Shown: positions 50,129-59,806 of the stretch, in pieces
Position numbering within the stretch: position 1 is the stretch's first letter
Layout: each line of letters starts with the position of its first letter
Origin: Pseudohongiella sp. O18
GTDB taxonomy: Bacteria > Pseudomonadota > Gammaproteobacteria > Pseudomonadales > Pseudohongiellaceae
Direction: 5' to 3'
Assembly (NCBI RefSeq): GCF_021729085.1
Contig: NZ_JAJSAR010000002.1
Coordinates: 558,001 to 622,000, forward strand
Length of the DNA stretch: 64,000 nt
Made by a program: the position numbers and the translations under genes
The notes under the pieces: generated by a model
The model's input: only the letters and a program-made list of their open reading frames with translations
The model's database searches: none
Told to the model about the DNA's origin: nothing

Positions 50129-52996
50129 ATGACTAGTCATCGAAAAACTCAATCGTTGCGATATCTCATACACGCCTGCCTGGCGGGGACATTGACGCTG
50201 CCAGCCATGGCGGTCGCCCAGCAGGAAGAGCCCGCTGAAATCGAAGAAGTAATCGTTACCGGTTCCTTTATCCGCAATAGTGCCTTTGCCCAGAACAACC
50301 CGGTAGACACTGTCAGCCAGGCAGACATTCTTGAGTCTGGTGCACCAAACATGGGCAACTACATCCGTGACCTGACCTATACCCAGAACACCAACACGGT
50401 CGCCAACGTTAACGCCGGCAACAGTGGTACACAGTCAAGTGTTGGCACTACGTTTAACCTGCGTGGTCTGGGTGAGAACAGCACGCTGACATTGATGGAT
50501 GGCACCCGATCTGTTGATGCTGGTATCAACACATTGCTGCCAGAAATCGCCATTGATCGTCTGGAAGTCGTTCTGGACGGTGGTTCCGCGCTTTACGGTT
50601 CCGACGCGGTAGCCGGTGTAGTCAACCTGATCCCTGTTAAAGACTTTGACGGTCTGCGCACGCGCGTCTATCACCAGCGAGACGATCCCGGCGCGTTTGA
50701 AGACAACAAGATCGGCATCCTGTTTGGCCGCAACTTCCGTAATGGCCTCAACTGGGTAGTCGCTGCAGACTACGCGCGCACCACGCCCCTGATGACCTTT
50801 GAGCGTCCACGCACACTGCGCGCCGACTACGGCTGGGCGACCTCTGGTAATCCAGGTGTCTGGCGCGAACTGCAGGGTGCCACCGCCAACCCAGGCCAGG
50901 TACATGGCGGCAGGCAGGTTGGTTCCAACCTGGTCGATCCAAGCTGTGGCACGTTTAATGATGTAACGGATCTTGGCCAGGGCGACAATAACCCCAGTGG
51001 CATTCGGCTGGGCAGCAATTGCTACTTCCCATATTCGCAGCAATGGCCGTTGGCTGAGGGCAAGACTGAGGCGAACGTATTCCAGAACCTGACCTATCAG
51101 CTCAATCAACGCGTGCAGCTGGAAGCGCAGATGTCACTGGCCAGCCGTGAAAGCGAAAACCACAACACGCTGACTTACCAGCTAAACGCCAACAACCGCG
51201 AGGCACTGGTTGTACCCGCTGCGCACCCGGCTAACCCGTTTAATCGCGACGTCGGTCCATTCCTGTGGCGTCCATTTGCTGCTGCCGGCACGTTGCCGTC
51301 TTATGCCGATGAAGCGACGGGTGCTCGCAAGCAGACCTACGAGGACAAGATTCAGCGCTACAAGGTGGGAGCACGATTTGATGTCTCCGATACCTGGACT
51401 GCGAATACTTCTTACTCATTCCAGCACACCCATCGAGACTACACGGCGCGTATGATCAATATGCCCAATCTGGCAAACGCTTTGATCGGACAGGGTGGTC
51501 CCGGCGGCAATGAGTGGTTTAACCCCTTCGGCTCTGCGGACCCACGTTCGCCGTTCTACAATGCCAGCGTGACAGCAAACAGCCAGGAACTGATCGACTG
51601 GATTGCGCCTACCGTGCCGTTCCGTACCTCGGAGCAGGAGCTGACAGTGTTCGAAGTGAACGCAACCGGTGACCTTTATGAGCTGCCGGCCGGTATGGCG
51701 CAAATGGCGGTTGGTTATCAGATGCGGGATATCCAGGAATGGAACTACGCCAACCCGCTGTCTGCAGCTGGCATTGATTACAACACCAGCATCATTGATA
51801 CGCCACCTACCTCGCGCAACTACGGTAGTCGTGTTCAGGCAGCCTACCTGGAATTTGAAGTACCGATTCTGGAAACGCTGGATGCCCAGATTGCCGTGCG
51901 CCACGAAAACTTCACTACATTTGGTCTGGAAACAACTACGCCTAAGGTGGCGCTGCGTTGGGAAGCGCTGCCCACTCTGGCTTTCCGTGCCTCTGTTGGC
52001 GAAAGCTTCCTGGCACCAACACCGGCCAACGCACGTCCGTTTGATCCAAACGAGAACTGCGGTGAGATCTTCTTCGGTGCTGACCCGATCACGGGTGGTG
52101 TACTCAATGGTGGTGCAACCTGTTCGTCAGGTAACCCTAACCTGAAACCGGAAACATCCGACATCTGGAACGTTGGTTTTACCTGGGAACCGCTGGATGA
52201 TCTGAGTGTGAGCCTGGATTACCAGTCTATCGAGTACACTGACCGTATCCGTACCCTGGGTACGCTGGATATCGTGGCCATCGAGTTTGAAGAAATGCTG
52301 GCAGCGATTGGTTCGACCCCAGGCACCTACGATCCTACACCGGGCTCGGCGACTCGTCAGGCAGCGAATGCCTGGATCGCGGCTGGTGGTACACCCAAGG
52401 CAAGTGTGACCCGTGAAGCGGGCTCTCAGCGCGTGTCTCGTGTTGTGAGCCAGGCGCAGAACGTCAGTACGGTATGGGTGGATCTGTTCGATGCCCGCGC
52501 TAACTACTCGTTCGACACCAGCCTGGGTAATTTCTCTGCCACTTTGAGTGCCACATACAACACCAAGTATGAATACGCTGATGGCGGTGATGTCGTGGAC
52601 GCGCTTGGCTTCCAGAATGCTCGCACAGGTATCGTAGCGCCCGTGCCGGAACTGAAGTCGCAGTTGCGTGTAGGTTGGATGCGTGAGAACCATAACGCCT
52701 CTGTAACCTACAACTATCAGGACGAAGTGATCTTCGATGACGCCGTCAACAATCTGTTGACCGGTACACCGCCACCCGCTGATGGTAAGGTCGATGCGTG
52801 GGATACGGTGAACGCGCAGTACACCTATCTGTTCGACGATTATTTCGATAGCGACATCAGCCTGAGTCTCGGTGTCAGCAACCTGTTCGACAAGCAGCCG
52901 CAACTGCTGCCGATCCTGGGTGGCTTCGAAAGCCGTCTGCACGCACCGTGGGGACGTCAGTTCTGGATGTCAGTAGACTGGCAGCCACGCTTCTGA
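50129..52996 (+). CDS. TonB-dependent outer-membrane receptor (large)
   Basis: 955 residues: signal peptide (to about 29, AVAQQEE), TonB-box-like EIEEVIVTGSF, plug domain (about 45-165, with NLRGLGENSTLTLMDGTRS and DGGSALYGSDAVAGVVNL) and a barrel with long extracellular loops ending in QFWMSVDWQPRF. This larger type is frequent in marine gammaproteobacteria for peptide, glycan or organic-acid uptake. No degradative gene cluster adjoins it, so the substrate is open. It ends at a strong bidirectional terminator. Confidence 0.93.
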   Translation: MTSHRKTQSLRYLIHACLAGTLTLPAMAVAQQEEPAEIEEVIVTGSFIRNSAFAQNNPVDTVSQADILESGAPNMGNYIRDLTYTQNTNTVANVNAGNSGTQSSVGTTFNLRGLGENSTLTLMDGTRSVDAGINTLLPEIAIDRLEVVLDGGSALYGSDAVAGVVNLIPVKDFDGLRTRVYHQRDDPGAFEDNKIGILFGRNFRNGLNWVVAADYARTTPLMTFERPRTLRADYGWATSGNPGVWRELQGATANPGQVHGGRQVGSNLVDPSCGTFNDVTDLGQGDNNPSGIRLGSNCYFPYSQQWPLAEGKTEANVFQNLTYQLNQRVQLEAQMSLASRESENHNTLTYQLNANNREALVVPAAHPANPFNRDVGPFLWRPFAAAGTLPSYADEATGARKQTYEDKIQRYKVGARFDVSDTWTANTSYSFQHTHRDYTARMINMPNLANALIGQGGPGGNEWFNPFGSADPRSPFYNASVTANSQELIDWIAPTVPFRTSEQELTVFEVNATGDLYELPAGMAQMAVGYQMRDIQEWNYANPLSAAGIDYNTSIIDTPPTSRNYGSRVQAAYLEFEVPILETLDAQIAVRHENFTTFGLETTTPKVALRWEALPTLAFRASVGESFLAPTPANARPFDPNENCGEIFFGADPITGGVLNGGATCSSGNPNLKPETSDIWNVGFTWEPLDDLSVSLDYQSIEYTDRIRTLGTLDIVAIEFEEMLAAIGSTPGTYDPTPGSATRQAANAWIAAGGTPKASVTREAGSQRVSRVVSQAQNVSTVWVDLFDARANYSFDTSLGNFSATLSATYNTKYEYADGGDVVDALGFQNARTGIVAPVPELKSQLRVGWMRENHNASVTYNYQDEVIFDDAVNNLLTGTPPPADGKVDAWDTVNAQYTYLFDDYFDSDISLSLGVSNLFDKQPQLLPILGGFESRLHAPWGRQFWMSVDWQPRF

Positions 52997-53024
52997 TTTT
53001 CGCCGACAAGGCGTGATTGAAACG

Positions 53025-53058
53025 AAAAAGGCCCGGATCTTGCGATCCGGGCCTTTTT
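53025..53058. terminator. Bidirectional rho-independent terminator
   Basis: AAAAAGGCCCGGATC (53025-53039), loop TTGC or so, GATCCGGGCCTTTTT (53044-53058). The A and T tracts on either side make it work in both directions. It serves the TonB receptor on the plus strand and the cold-shock gene on the minus strand. Confidence 0.92.
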
Positions 53059-53104
53059 GTCAGGGGCTGGCCCCTGAAGGAACTGCTAAAGCTGTGCGTA
53101 TGCC

Positions 53105-53311
53105 TTACAGGCCGATGACGTTCTCAGCCTGCAGGCCTTTGGCGCCTTGCGAAACTGTGAACTCAACACGCTGGCCTTCTGCCAGAGTCTTAAAGCCGTC
53201 TGATTTGATGGCGCTGTAGTGAACGAAGACATCAGGACCATTGTCCTGCTGAATGAAGCCAAAACCTTTGGTTTCGTTGAAAAATTTCACCTGGCCGGTA
53301 ACTGTAGACAT
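53105..53311 (-). CDS. CspA-family cold-shock protein
   Basis: 68-residue single OB-fold protein with both RNA-binding motifs: KGFGFIQ (RNP1; residues about 15-21) and VFVHYSAI (RNP2). It binds single-stranded RNA or DNA and melts RNA structure. AAGGAAATT precedes the ATG, and a perfect hairpin (53328-53344) sits just before that site. Length is normal. It may be cold-induced or constitutive; the sequence does not tell. Confidence 0.96.
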   Translation of the reverse strand: MSTVTGQVKFFNETKGFGFIQQDNGPDVFVHYSAIKSDGFKTLAEGQRVEFTVSQGAKGLQAENVIGL

Positions 53312-53765
53312 ACTGAATTTCCTTGTTGCTGCAAATGTTGCAGCGGTATTAAATAGGTATTAATAACACTTTGTCCGACCCTGGCGGTCACGCCCGGCGT
53401 CAAAGTGGATAAACGCACCTAAAGCATCAAGCTTAAAAGCACGAAGCTCAAATACGATTACAAATATGAGATACAGAACGAGGGACTGATTGCGGCACTT
53501 CGTATTGCAGACATAAATATAGCCGGTATTCTGGCTTATCGCGCAGTCTACAGCAGGTTCCTGGAATGTCAACGAGTATTTTGACTGTTTCTCACTGACC
53601 AAGACTTCCTCAGGCTCAGTGTGGCGGTAGTCCGTGCGTTCCCTTGTCGGAACAGCCGGCCTGCAGCAGAGTATTACAATATCCGGGGTGCTGAGTTATC
53701 ATCTGAACCTGTTCATAAAAAACGAATAACGACGTACAAGAATCACAATAGAAAAGGGGTGGGGT
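53312..53765. other. Intergenic region upstream of the cold-shock gene
   Basis: A 454-base gap between divergent genes. GCTGCAA-ATG-TTGCAGC (53328-53344), a perfect 7-bp hairpin, lies just upstream of the cspA ribosome-binding site, and the csp leader could extend further, as is usual for cold-shock mRNAs. An 80-codon minus-strand open frame (53360-53602) does not look like a protein. Nothing else is recognisable up to the hydrolase leader. Confidence 0.5.
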
Positions 53766-55061
53766 ATGCAATTGAAGACATTCTCGGGCCGACAGGTTCT
53801 GAGGGCTGCAGCATTTCTGGGCGCGGCTCTGGCGCTGGTTTCCACAGCAGCAGCCGACAATCTCTCCTATGGTTCGCCTGAATCGGTCGGTATGTCTTCA
53901 GAGCGCCTGGAGCGTATTGCACCGGTTTTGAATCAATATGTGGACGATGGCGAGCTGGTAGGCGTCGTCAGCATGATTGCCCGTCGCGGTGAAATCGTTC
54001 ATTTTGATGCCTATGGTGATATCAATCAGCAGACTGGTCAGGATGTTGAGCAGGACAGCATATTCCGTATCTACTCAATGACCAAACCGATCACCACGCT
54101 GGCAGTGATGATGTTGTACGAGGAAGGCAAGCTGCTGCTTACCGACCCGGTGGAGAAATATCTGCCAGCTTTCCGCAATGTTCGCGTGGCGGGACCAGGT
54201 GGTGCTCTGGTTGCACCACAGCGTCCGATGACCGTACAGATGCTGATGACGCACACCTCAGGTCTGACTTACGGCGTGTTCGGCGACACCATGGTTGACC
54301 GCCAGTATCGTGAAGCCAACGTCATGGCGGCGCCGGATCTGGATACCTTCATTGAGCGACTGGGACAGATACCATTGCAGTATCAGCCCGGTACTCGTTT
54401 TCATTACAGTGTTTCAACTGACGTTCTCGGTGCGCTTGTCGAAGCGGTATCAGGCATGACACTGGGCGAGTTCTTTGAGACCCGCATCTTCGAGCCGCTG
54501 CAGATGCAGGATACCTTTTTCCAGGTACCACAGGAAAAGCTGAACCGCTTCGGTACCAACCATAGTTACAATCCGCAATCTGGTCAGCTGGAAATCGCTG
54601 ACAGTCCCGCCAATAGCAATTTTGTAAACCGCATGACCTTTGAATCCGGTGGTGGCGGTCTGCTGTCCACTGCAGAGGATTACATGCGTTTCGCCCAAAT
54701 GGTCCTTAATGGCGGTGAGCTCGATGGTGCGCGCATCATTGGCAACAAGACTCTGGAGTACATGACACAGAACCATCTGCCAGGCATTTTTGGAGATCAG
54801 GGTGCACATGACCCGCAGACCTTGCCAGGATTTGTGAACGGTACTGGTTTCGGTCTCGGTTTTGCAGTGGTGGAAGATCAGACAGCCGCAGGTGGAGTTG
54901 GCTCCGACGGTGAGTATTACTGGGGCGGTGCCGCAGGTACCATTTTCTGGATCGATCCTGTCGAAGACCTGATCGGCATTGTCATGATCCAGCATATGAA
55001 TGTCCGTGTTCCTCTGCGTGCCACGTTCAAGGCACTGACCTACGCAGCGATCACCGACTGA
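53766..55061 (+). CDS. Secreted serine hydrolase, class C beta-lactamase fold
   Basis: 431 residues: signal peptide (to about 31, STAAADN) and a beta-lactamase/penicillin-binding-protein fold. The nucleophile motif is SMTK (Ser104-Lys107) and the second motif is Tyr in HYSVSTD (about 217-223). The third strand motif reads WGGAAGT instead of KTG, the pattern of EstB-type esterases and of D-amino-peptidase/transesterase relatives (LovD-like). Activity is probably ester or amide hydrolysis or acyl transfer in the periplasm, not beta-lactam resistance. The FabH-like gene follows 36 bases later. Confidence 0.86.
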   Translation: MQLKTFSGRQVLRAAAFLGAALALVSTAAADNLSYGSPESVGMSSERLERIAPVLNQYVDDGELVGVVSMIARRGEIVHFDAYGDINQQTGQDVEQDSIFRIYSMTKPITTLAVMMLYEEGKLLLTDPVEKYLPAFRNVRVAGPGGALVAPQRPMTVQMLMTHTSGLTYGVFGDTMVDRQYREANVMAAPDLDTFIERLGQIPLQYQPGTRFHYSVSTDVLGALVEAVSGMTLGEFFETRIFEPLQMQDTFFQVPQEKLNRFGTNHSYNPQSGQLEIADSPANSNFVNRMTFESGGGGLLSTAEDYMRFAQMVLNGGELDGARIIGNKTLEYMTQNHLPGIFGDQGAHDPQTLPGFVNGTGFGLGFAVVEDQTAAGGVGSDGEYYWGGAAGTIFWIDPVEDLIGIVMIQHMNVRVPLRATFKALTYAAITD

Positions 55062-55097
55062 TTCAATTTTGCCAAACAGATACAAAGGAATAGCTTG

Positions 55098-56240
55098 ATG
55101 CGTTTGCTTAACTCAAGTGAGCAGGTAGTGATCAGTGGTGTTGGTCTATGGACACCTGAACACGTCGTAACCAATCAAGAGCTGGTCGAGGCACTAAATG
55201 CCTATGCCGACAAGTTCAACCAGCAGCATGCCGCTGGTATCGAAGCAGGTGAAGTCAAACCGGTAATGAAATCGGATGCAGACTTCATAGAGAAGGCCAG
55301 TGGTATCAAGCAACGCTACGTCTACGTCAAGGACGGGATTCTGGATATCGATCGTATGCGTCCCAGGATAGAAGAACGCGCTGACGGCGAGCTCAGTCAC
55401 CAGGCGGAGATTGCCCTGCATGCCGCGCGCAGGGCAATGACAGCAGCCAACAAAACCGGTGCAGATATTGACGCAGTGGTTGTCAGCTGCGCCTACACAC
55501 AGCGTGCCTACCCGGCGATTGCTATCGAAGTTCAGCACGAACTGGGTATAAACGGCTTTGGTTTTGACATGCTGGTTGCCTGCTCAGCGGCTACCTTCGC
55601 CCTGCACCGTGCCTACGAAATGGTCCGTGCCGGTACCGCGCGTGCAGTGCTGGTTATCAATCCTGAACTGGTGTCACCGCAGGTTAACTATCGCGATCGT
55701 GACAGTCACTTCATCTTCGGTGATGTGGCCACGGCGGTCATTGTGGAGCGCAAGGACCTGGCTAGCAGTGAACATCAGTTTGAGGTGCTGGGCACGCAGG
55801 CGAAAACGCTGTATTCCAATAACATACGTTCCAATTTTGGTTATATGTCACGCGCCTACGACGGGGATCCCTTCACGGCTGACAAACTCTTCCATCAGGA
55901 AGGCCGCTCAGTGTTCAAGGAAGTCTGTCCGATGGCTGCTGAGCACCTGGCCGAGCATCTGCGCCTTTACGGTTACCAGCCGGATGATGTCCGCCGTTGG
56001 TGGCTGCATCAGGCAAACATCAATATGAATCAGTTGATTTCAAAGAAACTGCTTGGACGCATGCCTGATGGCGACGAAGCTCCCATCGTACTGGACCGCT
56101 ATGCAAACACAGCGTCGGCGGGGTCGATCATAGCGTTCAACCTGCATCATCAGGACATGTTGCCTGGAGAGCTGGGTGTATTGTGTTCCTTTGGTGCCGG
56201 CTACTCGATTGGAAGCCTGCTTCTGAAAAAGTGTGCATAA
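55098..56240 (+). CDS. FabH-like beta-ketoacyl-ACP synthase III
   Basis: 380 residues from ATG 55098 with AAGGAA 7 bases upstream (a TTG three bases earlier is in frame). The KAS III triad is visible: Cys in LVACSAATF (about 156), His in WWLHQANINMN (about 299) and Asn in YANTASAGS (about 332). It is about 60 residues longer than E. coli FabH, mainly through an insert at about 35-95. This fits a specialised ketosynthase, such as those starting unusual acyl chains, better than the housekeeping FabH, but housekeeping use is not excluded. No acyl carrier protein adjoins it. Confidence 0.87.
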   Translation: MRLLNSSEQVVISGVGLWTPEHVVTNQELVEALNAYADKFNQQHAAGIEAGEVKPVMKSDADFIEKASGIKQRYVYVKDGILDIDRMRPRIEERADGELSHQAEIALHAARRAMTAANKTGADIDAVVVSCAYTQRAYPAIAIEVQHELGINGFGFDMLVACSAATFALHRAYEMVRAGTARAVLVINPELVSPQVNYRDRDSHFIFGDVATAVIVERKDLASSEHQFEVLGTQAKTLYSNNIRSNFGYMSRAYDGDPFTADKLFHQEGRSVFKEVCPMAAEHLAEHLRLYGYQPDDVRRWWLHQANINMNQLISKKLLGRMPDGDEAPIVLDRYANTASAGSIIAFNLHHQDMLPGELGVLCSFGAGYSIGSLLLKKCA

Positions 56241-56291
56241 AGTCTGTCTGATGACATGTTGCACAGGTGTTTTTTTCTACAGGTAGTTGTT

Positions 56292-57416
56292 ATGTACCAG
56301 AGACAGTTTGCAAGAAGATTTTTTAGACTGGTGGTGGCAGTGGGCCTCGCCAGTGTTTCTGCCATGTCAGGCCATGCGTCGACTCCCCAGGAGCGGGGTC
56401 AATGGATGGCCGCCATGGGTGAGTCGGGCCTGCGGGCTTTTTACTCATCCGGCAGTGATTTTGGCGAAATCGTCAACCGTGCCGTCAGCTATCAGACCGC
56501 TCAACGTTTGTATCAGGGAGCGCAGGGTCGTCCTGGGGCACCTGACGCTGATGACATGCGCTCGCGAAGCAATACCTGGGTTACCCAGAATGATTCCCTG
56601 ATTCCGATTTTTGATAATGTGGCCAGGCCTGTGTTCGGGCGCGTACTGGTTCGAGTGGCTGGCCGCGACGAGCCGGGCAGGGTACAGAGCCGCAGTGATC
56701 GTCTGGACCTGGGTATTGTGTATGCGCCGACCGCTCAGTCCTTTGTCAGTATTGGCATGGGCGCCGAAGAGACGACAGCGGATATTCTATACGCCGATGG
56801 CCGTTCCCGGGGGCAGTCTTTCGGACCACGTTTCGATGCAGGCATGTCTTTTGGGCCCGTGTGGTCAGCCGGTATTCGATACGACCATCTGAAGTATCAG
56901 GGTGACAGCGAGGTCAATGTAAATACACCTGCTGGCCGCCTTAATATCGCTCGGGACAATGAATACACACGGCAGTATCTGCAAGCAGACCTGATCGGAC
57001 GTTTTTACCCCAATCAACTGGCATTTCTACCTGAGCGTTCAGTGCTGCGATGGACCACGAGTCTGCAGGTGCTGGACAATCGCTACGAGCAGTTTACCGA
57101 CAGCCTCGGGCGACAGACCTCCGAGCCCTTCGGTCGCCACGAGCGTCTGTCATTGCTGCGCAGCGGCTTTAATGTCAGCCGCTCTTTCCGTGAGGGAAGT
57201 GACTGGAGCATGTTTGGCGAGCTGGCCTACGACTATCAGTTTGATACCAATATGGCCTTTCCGATTGATGACCGCTCTGTTGTGACAGGGACGGTAGGAA
57301 TTGTCAGACAGCTGGCACGTGGCAAGCGTGTGCAGGTGTTCTACGACTACTACCATCACACACGCGATCGCCGCTCAAGAAGCAATGTTTCGCTGATCGG
57401 GGTCATCGACTTCTGA
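56292..57416 (+). CDS. Outer-membrane beta-barrel protein, unknown function
   Basis: 374 residues from ATG 56292, with AGGTAG upstream and a proper signal peptide (FFRLVVAVGLASVSAMSGHAS); an earlier in-frame ATG at 56256 lacks this. The mature part has amphipathic alternating strands and the porin-like C-terminal end RSNVSLIGVIDF, ending in Phe. Strands read like an autotransporter- or OmpA-type barrel. It follows the ketosynthase by 51 bases and abuts the convergent transporter gene. The stop codons sit back to back (TGATCA at 57414-57419). Function unknown. Confidence 0.75.
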   Translation: MYQRQFARRFFRLVVAVGLASVSAMSGHASTPQERGQWMAAMGESGLRAFYSSGSDFGEIVNRAVSYQTAQRLYQGAQGRPGAPDADDMRSRSNTWVTQNDSLIPIFDNVARPVFGRVLVRVAGRDEPGRVQSRSDRLDLGIVYAPTAQSFVSIGMGAEETTADILYADGRSRGQSFGPRFDAGMSFGPVWSAGIRYDHLKYQGDSEVNVNTPAGRLNIARDNEYTRQYLQADLIGRFYPNQLAFLPERSVLRWTTSLQVLDNRYEQFTDSLGRQTSEPFGRHERLSLLRSGFNVSRSFREGSDWSMFGELAYDYQFDTNMAFPIDDRSVVTGTVGIVRQLARGKRVQVFYDYYHHTRDRRSRSNVSLIGVIDF

Positions 57417-58793
57417 TCAGCGACTTTCAGTCTGCTCCTGATAGGTATCTTTGTATTTGCGACCAAGCCACAGCGCAAGGAAAAACCATAACAGTGACAC
57501 TGGCAGCATGGTCAGGGCGAGACCTGTCAGTCCCATGCCAAACCATGCCATCGCGGTGTATGACCAGGCGCCGACCTGATCGCCGACCCGATAGACAAAG
57601 GTGTCATTGAAGTTTTTGGCCTTGTATTTGTCAGTGCGTGACACGACCGTGTACAGCGACTCACGGGCCGGTCGCTGAATGGCAAAATTGCCGGCGCGTC
57701 TGATCACGTCGAAAGCAATGACCACGAGTAACACCGGTGCAACGGCGAGCATGCCGAAGCCGACGAAACTGACCAGTGGCAGTAGAGCCAGACTCACCCC
57801 AATGCCCAACCAGCGCAGAATGCGACCGGTCAGAAACATCTGCACGACCAGTGTAATTGAGTTGACAATCACATCGCGGTTAGCGAACAGCTGTGTACGG
57901 GCTACCCGGTCATCACCAAAAGCTTCATTGACGATGGCGATCTGCGCAAAATACAGATAGGTCGACACGATGGTAAACATCAGCATCAATAGCGCAATAC
58001 CGAGCAGGTAAGGTGAGCGCATCACATGCGTCAGTCCCTCCCAGACACCGCCACCAATGATTTCTTTCTGTTTGTCGCTGACCTGTTGTGTGAGGGTGGC
58101 GGCATCGGGTCTCTCGATATCCCGCATGTCTTTGTCCTGACCTGTTGCTTCATCATCGATGGCAGCCATGGCAAGGGATTGTTCGTTGTCGCTGAGATAA
58201 CGTGAGACGCGCGCAGCGATCTCGAGCAGGGCGGCGGATACCAGCAGCAGAGTTACCGGCCCCAGTGCTGAAGAGAGGATGGAGGTAATTGTTGACCCCA
58301 TCAGGGCACCTGCGGTGCCGCCGACAGCTATGACTCCGAACAGCCGTTTACTTTGCGAGGGGCGGAATAGGTCGTTGACCAGCGACCAGAACACCGACAC
58401 TACAAACAGATTGAATACGCTGGCCCAGATAAAAAACACGCGGCCGGCCCAGACTTCACTGATGCCATCAAGCGCCTGAAAGGCCAAATAGAATATGATC
58501 AGCTGGGCGATAAAAAAGCGATAAACCAGAGCAATGAACTGCCGTCGGGTAAAACGCGCCACCATGGCGGTATACACGGGGTGCAACAGCATCATGCCAA
58601 TCAGCGTGCCGGTAAACAGCCAGGCGAGGTTCTCGACACCGCCAGCAGCGCCCATGTCATCGCGAATGGGGCGGATAATGTAATAGGCGCAGAGCAGCAG
58701 GAAATAATACAGGGCTGAAAGAAACAGCGAAGGGCCTTCGCCCTGACGGATGTTGATGGATCGATTGACCAGCGCGTGCCACGTAGACTTCAT
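57417..58793 (-). CDS. ADP/ATP-carrier-like (Tlc/NTT type) or MFS membrane transporter
   Basis: 458 residues with about 12 membrane helices. The N-terminal YYFLLLCAYYIIRPIRDDMG block is typical of proteins annotated as NTP/NDP exchange transporter-like in free-living proteobacteria. A charged cytoplasmic loop lies near 200-235. Unlike rickettsial or chlamydial ATP/ADP translocases, a parasitic energy role is implausible here; the substrate is unknown. Same strand as corA and ilvD upstream, with a 50-base gap. Confidence 0.75.
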   Translation of the reverse strand: MKSTWHALVNRSINIRQGEGPSLFLSALYYFLLLCAYYIIRPIRDDMGAAGGVENLAWLFTGTLIGMMLLHPVYTAMVARFTRRQFIALVYRFFIAQLIIFYLAFQALDGISEVWAGRVFFIWASVFNLFVVSVFWSLVNDLFRPSQSKRLFGVIAVGGTAGALMGSTITSILSSALGPVTLLLVSAALLEIAARVSRYLSDNEQSLAMAAIDDEATGQDKDMRDIERPDAATLTQQVSDKQKEIIGGGVWEGLTHVMRSPYLLGIALLMLMFTIVSTYLYFAQIAIVNEAFGDDRVARTQLFANRDVIVNSITLVVQMFLTGRILRWLGIGVSLALLPLVSFVGFGMLAVAPVLLVVIAFDVIRRAGNFAIQRPARESLYTVVSRTDKYKAKNFNDTFVYRVGDQVGAWSYTAMAWFGMGLTGLALTMLPVSLLWFFLALWLGRKYKDTYQEQTESR

Positions 58794-58843
58794 GATGACC
58801 CCATCACATATGTTTTTGTTATTTATAGCGTCAGGTTCTTACG

Positions 58844-59794
58844 TTACAGCCAGCCTTTCAGTTTGAAAAACACATACGGCGCGACACCGGACAGCACCAT
58901 CAATCCAAGTGCCCAGGGGTAGCCCATGCTCCATTCCAGCTCCGGAATAAAGTCGAAGTTCATGCCATAGATGCTGGCAATCACAGTCGGTGGTAAAAAC
59001 ACCACAGCGGCGATAGAGAAGGTCTTGATGATCTGGTTCTGCTGGATGCTGATAAAACCCTGAGCAGCGTCCATCAGAAAGTTGATTTTGTCGAATACAA
59101 AACTGTTATGTGGCAGCAGTGAATCAATGTCACGCAGCAGTTCGCGTGCGGTTTCAGCATGGACCGCTGACAGTTTGCCCCGACGCAGCAGGAAGCTCAG
59201 CGCCCGTTGGGTATCCATCAGGCAGAGGCGGACCTTGCCGTTGGTATCTTCCTGACGGGCAAGTTCGTCCAGTGCATCCTCGATATCAGTGTCGTTGTCT
59301 TCCAGTACCAGATTGCTGGTTTCCTCAAGCTGGGTATAAACCTCTTCCAGCGTATCCGCCAGGTCATCGATCTTGATTTCGAACAGGCTGAGCAGAATGG
59401 CTACCGGATCTTCAGCCAGTCCGCGAAGACGGCGACCACGCATACGCATCAGACGGAACGCAGGAATCTCGCGCTCCCTGAGAGTAATAAGCTGTGTGTC
59501 TGTCAGGGTAAACGCAACGCTGGTATTGCGATGGCGCTCATCGCTCTTGTGCAGAAAAAGCGAGTGAACGTGCAGGCCGGCTTCGTCCTGATAGGAGCGT
59601 GCGGAGGCCTCGATCTCCTCAACGTCTTCAGTGTCTGGCAGCGGCTGGCTATGCAGGCTTTCGATCAGGTTGCGTTCATCATCATCCGGGTTGACCAGGT
59701 CCAGCCACATCGCCGCGGCCAATGAGTCACTGGTAATCTCGCCCTGGCTGGGTATCAGATGTCGCTGTTTATCGAGCTGGTATCGAATCAGCAT
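58844..59794 (-). CDS. CorA-type magnesium/divalent cation transporter
   Basis: 316 residues. A large cytoplasmic funnel domain (about 1-250) is followed by two C-terminal membrane helices. The first ends in the selectivity motif YGMNF (IASIYGMNFDFIPELEW), and the C-terminus is KLKGWL. Length matches the CorA/ZntB group, and GMN favours Mg2+ (also Co2+ or Ni2+). It starts 12 bases after the ilvD stop, so they may share a transcript. Confidence 0.93.
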   Translation of the reverse strand: MLIRYQLDKQRHLIPSQGEITSDSLAAAMWLDLVNPDDDERNLIESLHSQPLPDTEDVEEIEASARSYQDEAGLHVHSLFLHKSDERHRNTSVAFTLTDTQLITLREREIPAFRLMRMRGRRLRGLAEDPVAILLSLFEIKIDDLADTLEEVYTQLEETSNLVLEDNDTDIEDALDELARQEDTNGKVRLCLMDTQRALSFLLRRGKLSAVHAETARELLRDIDSLLPHNSFVFDKINFLMDAAQGFISIQQNQIIKTFSIAAVVFLPPTVIASIYGMNFDFIPELEWSMGYPWALGLMVLSGVAPYVFFKLKGWL

Positions 59795-59806
59795 ACTGGA
59801 GCCCCT

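Noticed and set aside
53360-53602. 80-codon minus-strand frame upstream of the cold-shock gene
   Set aside because: No family resemblance and no ribosome-binding site; more likely csp leader or promoter DNA.
53766-55061. Beta-lactam resistance gene
   Set aside because: Motifs SMTK, HYS and WGGAAGT fit an esterase/transferase-type relative; the KTG triad of beta-lactamases is absent.
57417-58793. Parasitic ATP/ADP translocase as a sign of an intracellular lifestyle
   Set aside because: The genome piece has full biosynthetic genes (ilvD, purT) and large TonB receptors, typical of a free-living organism.
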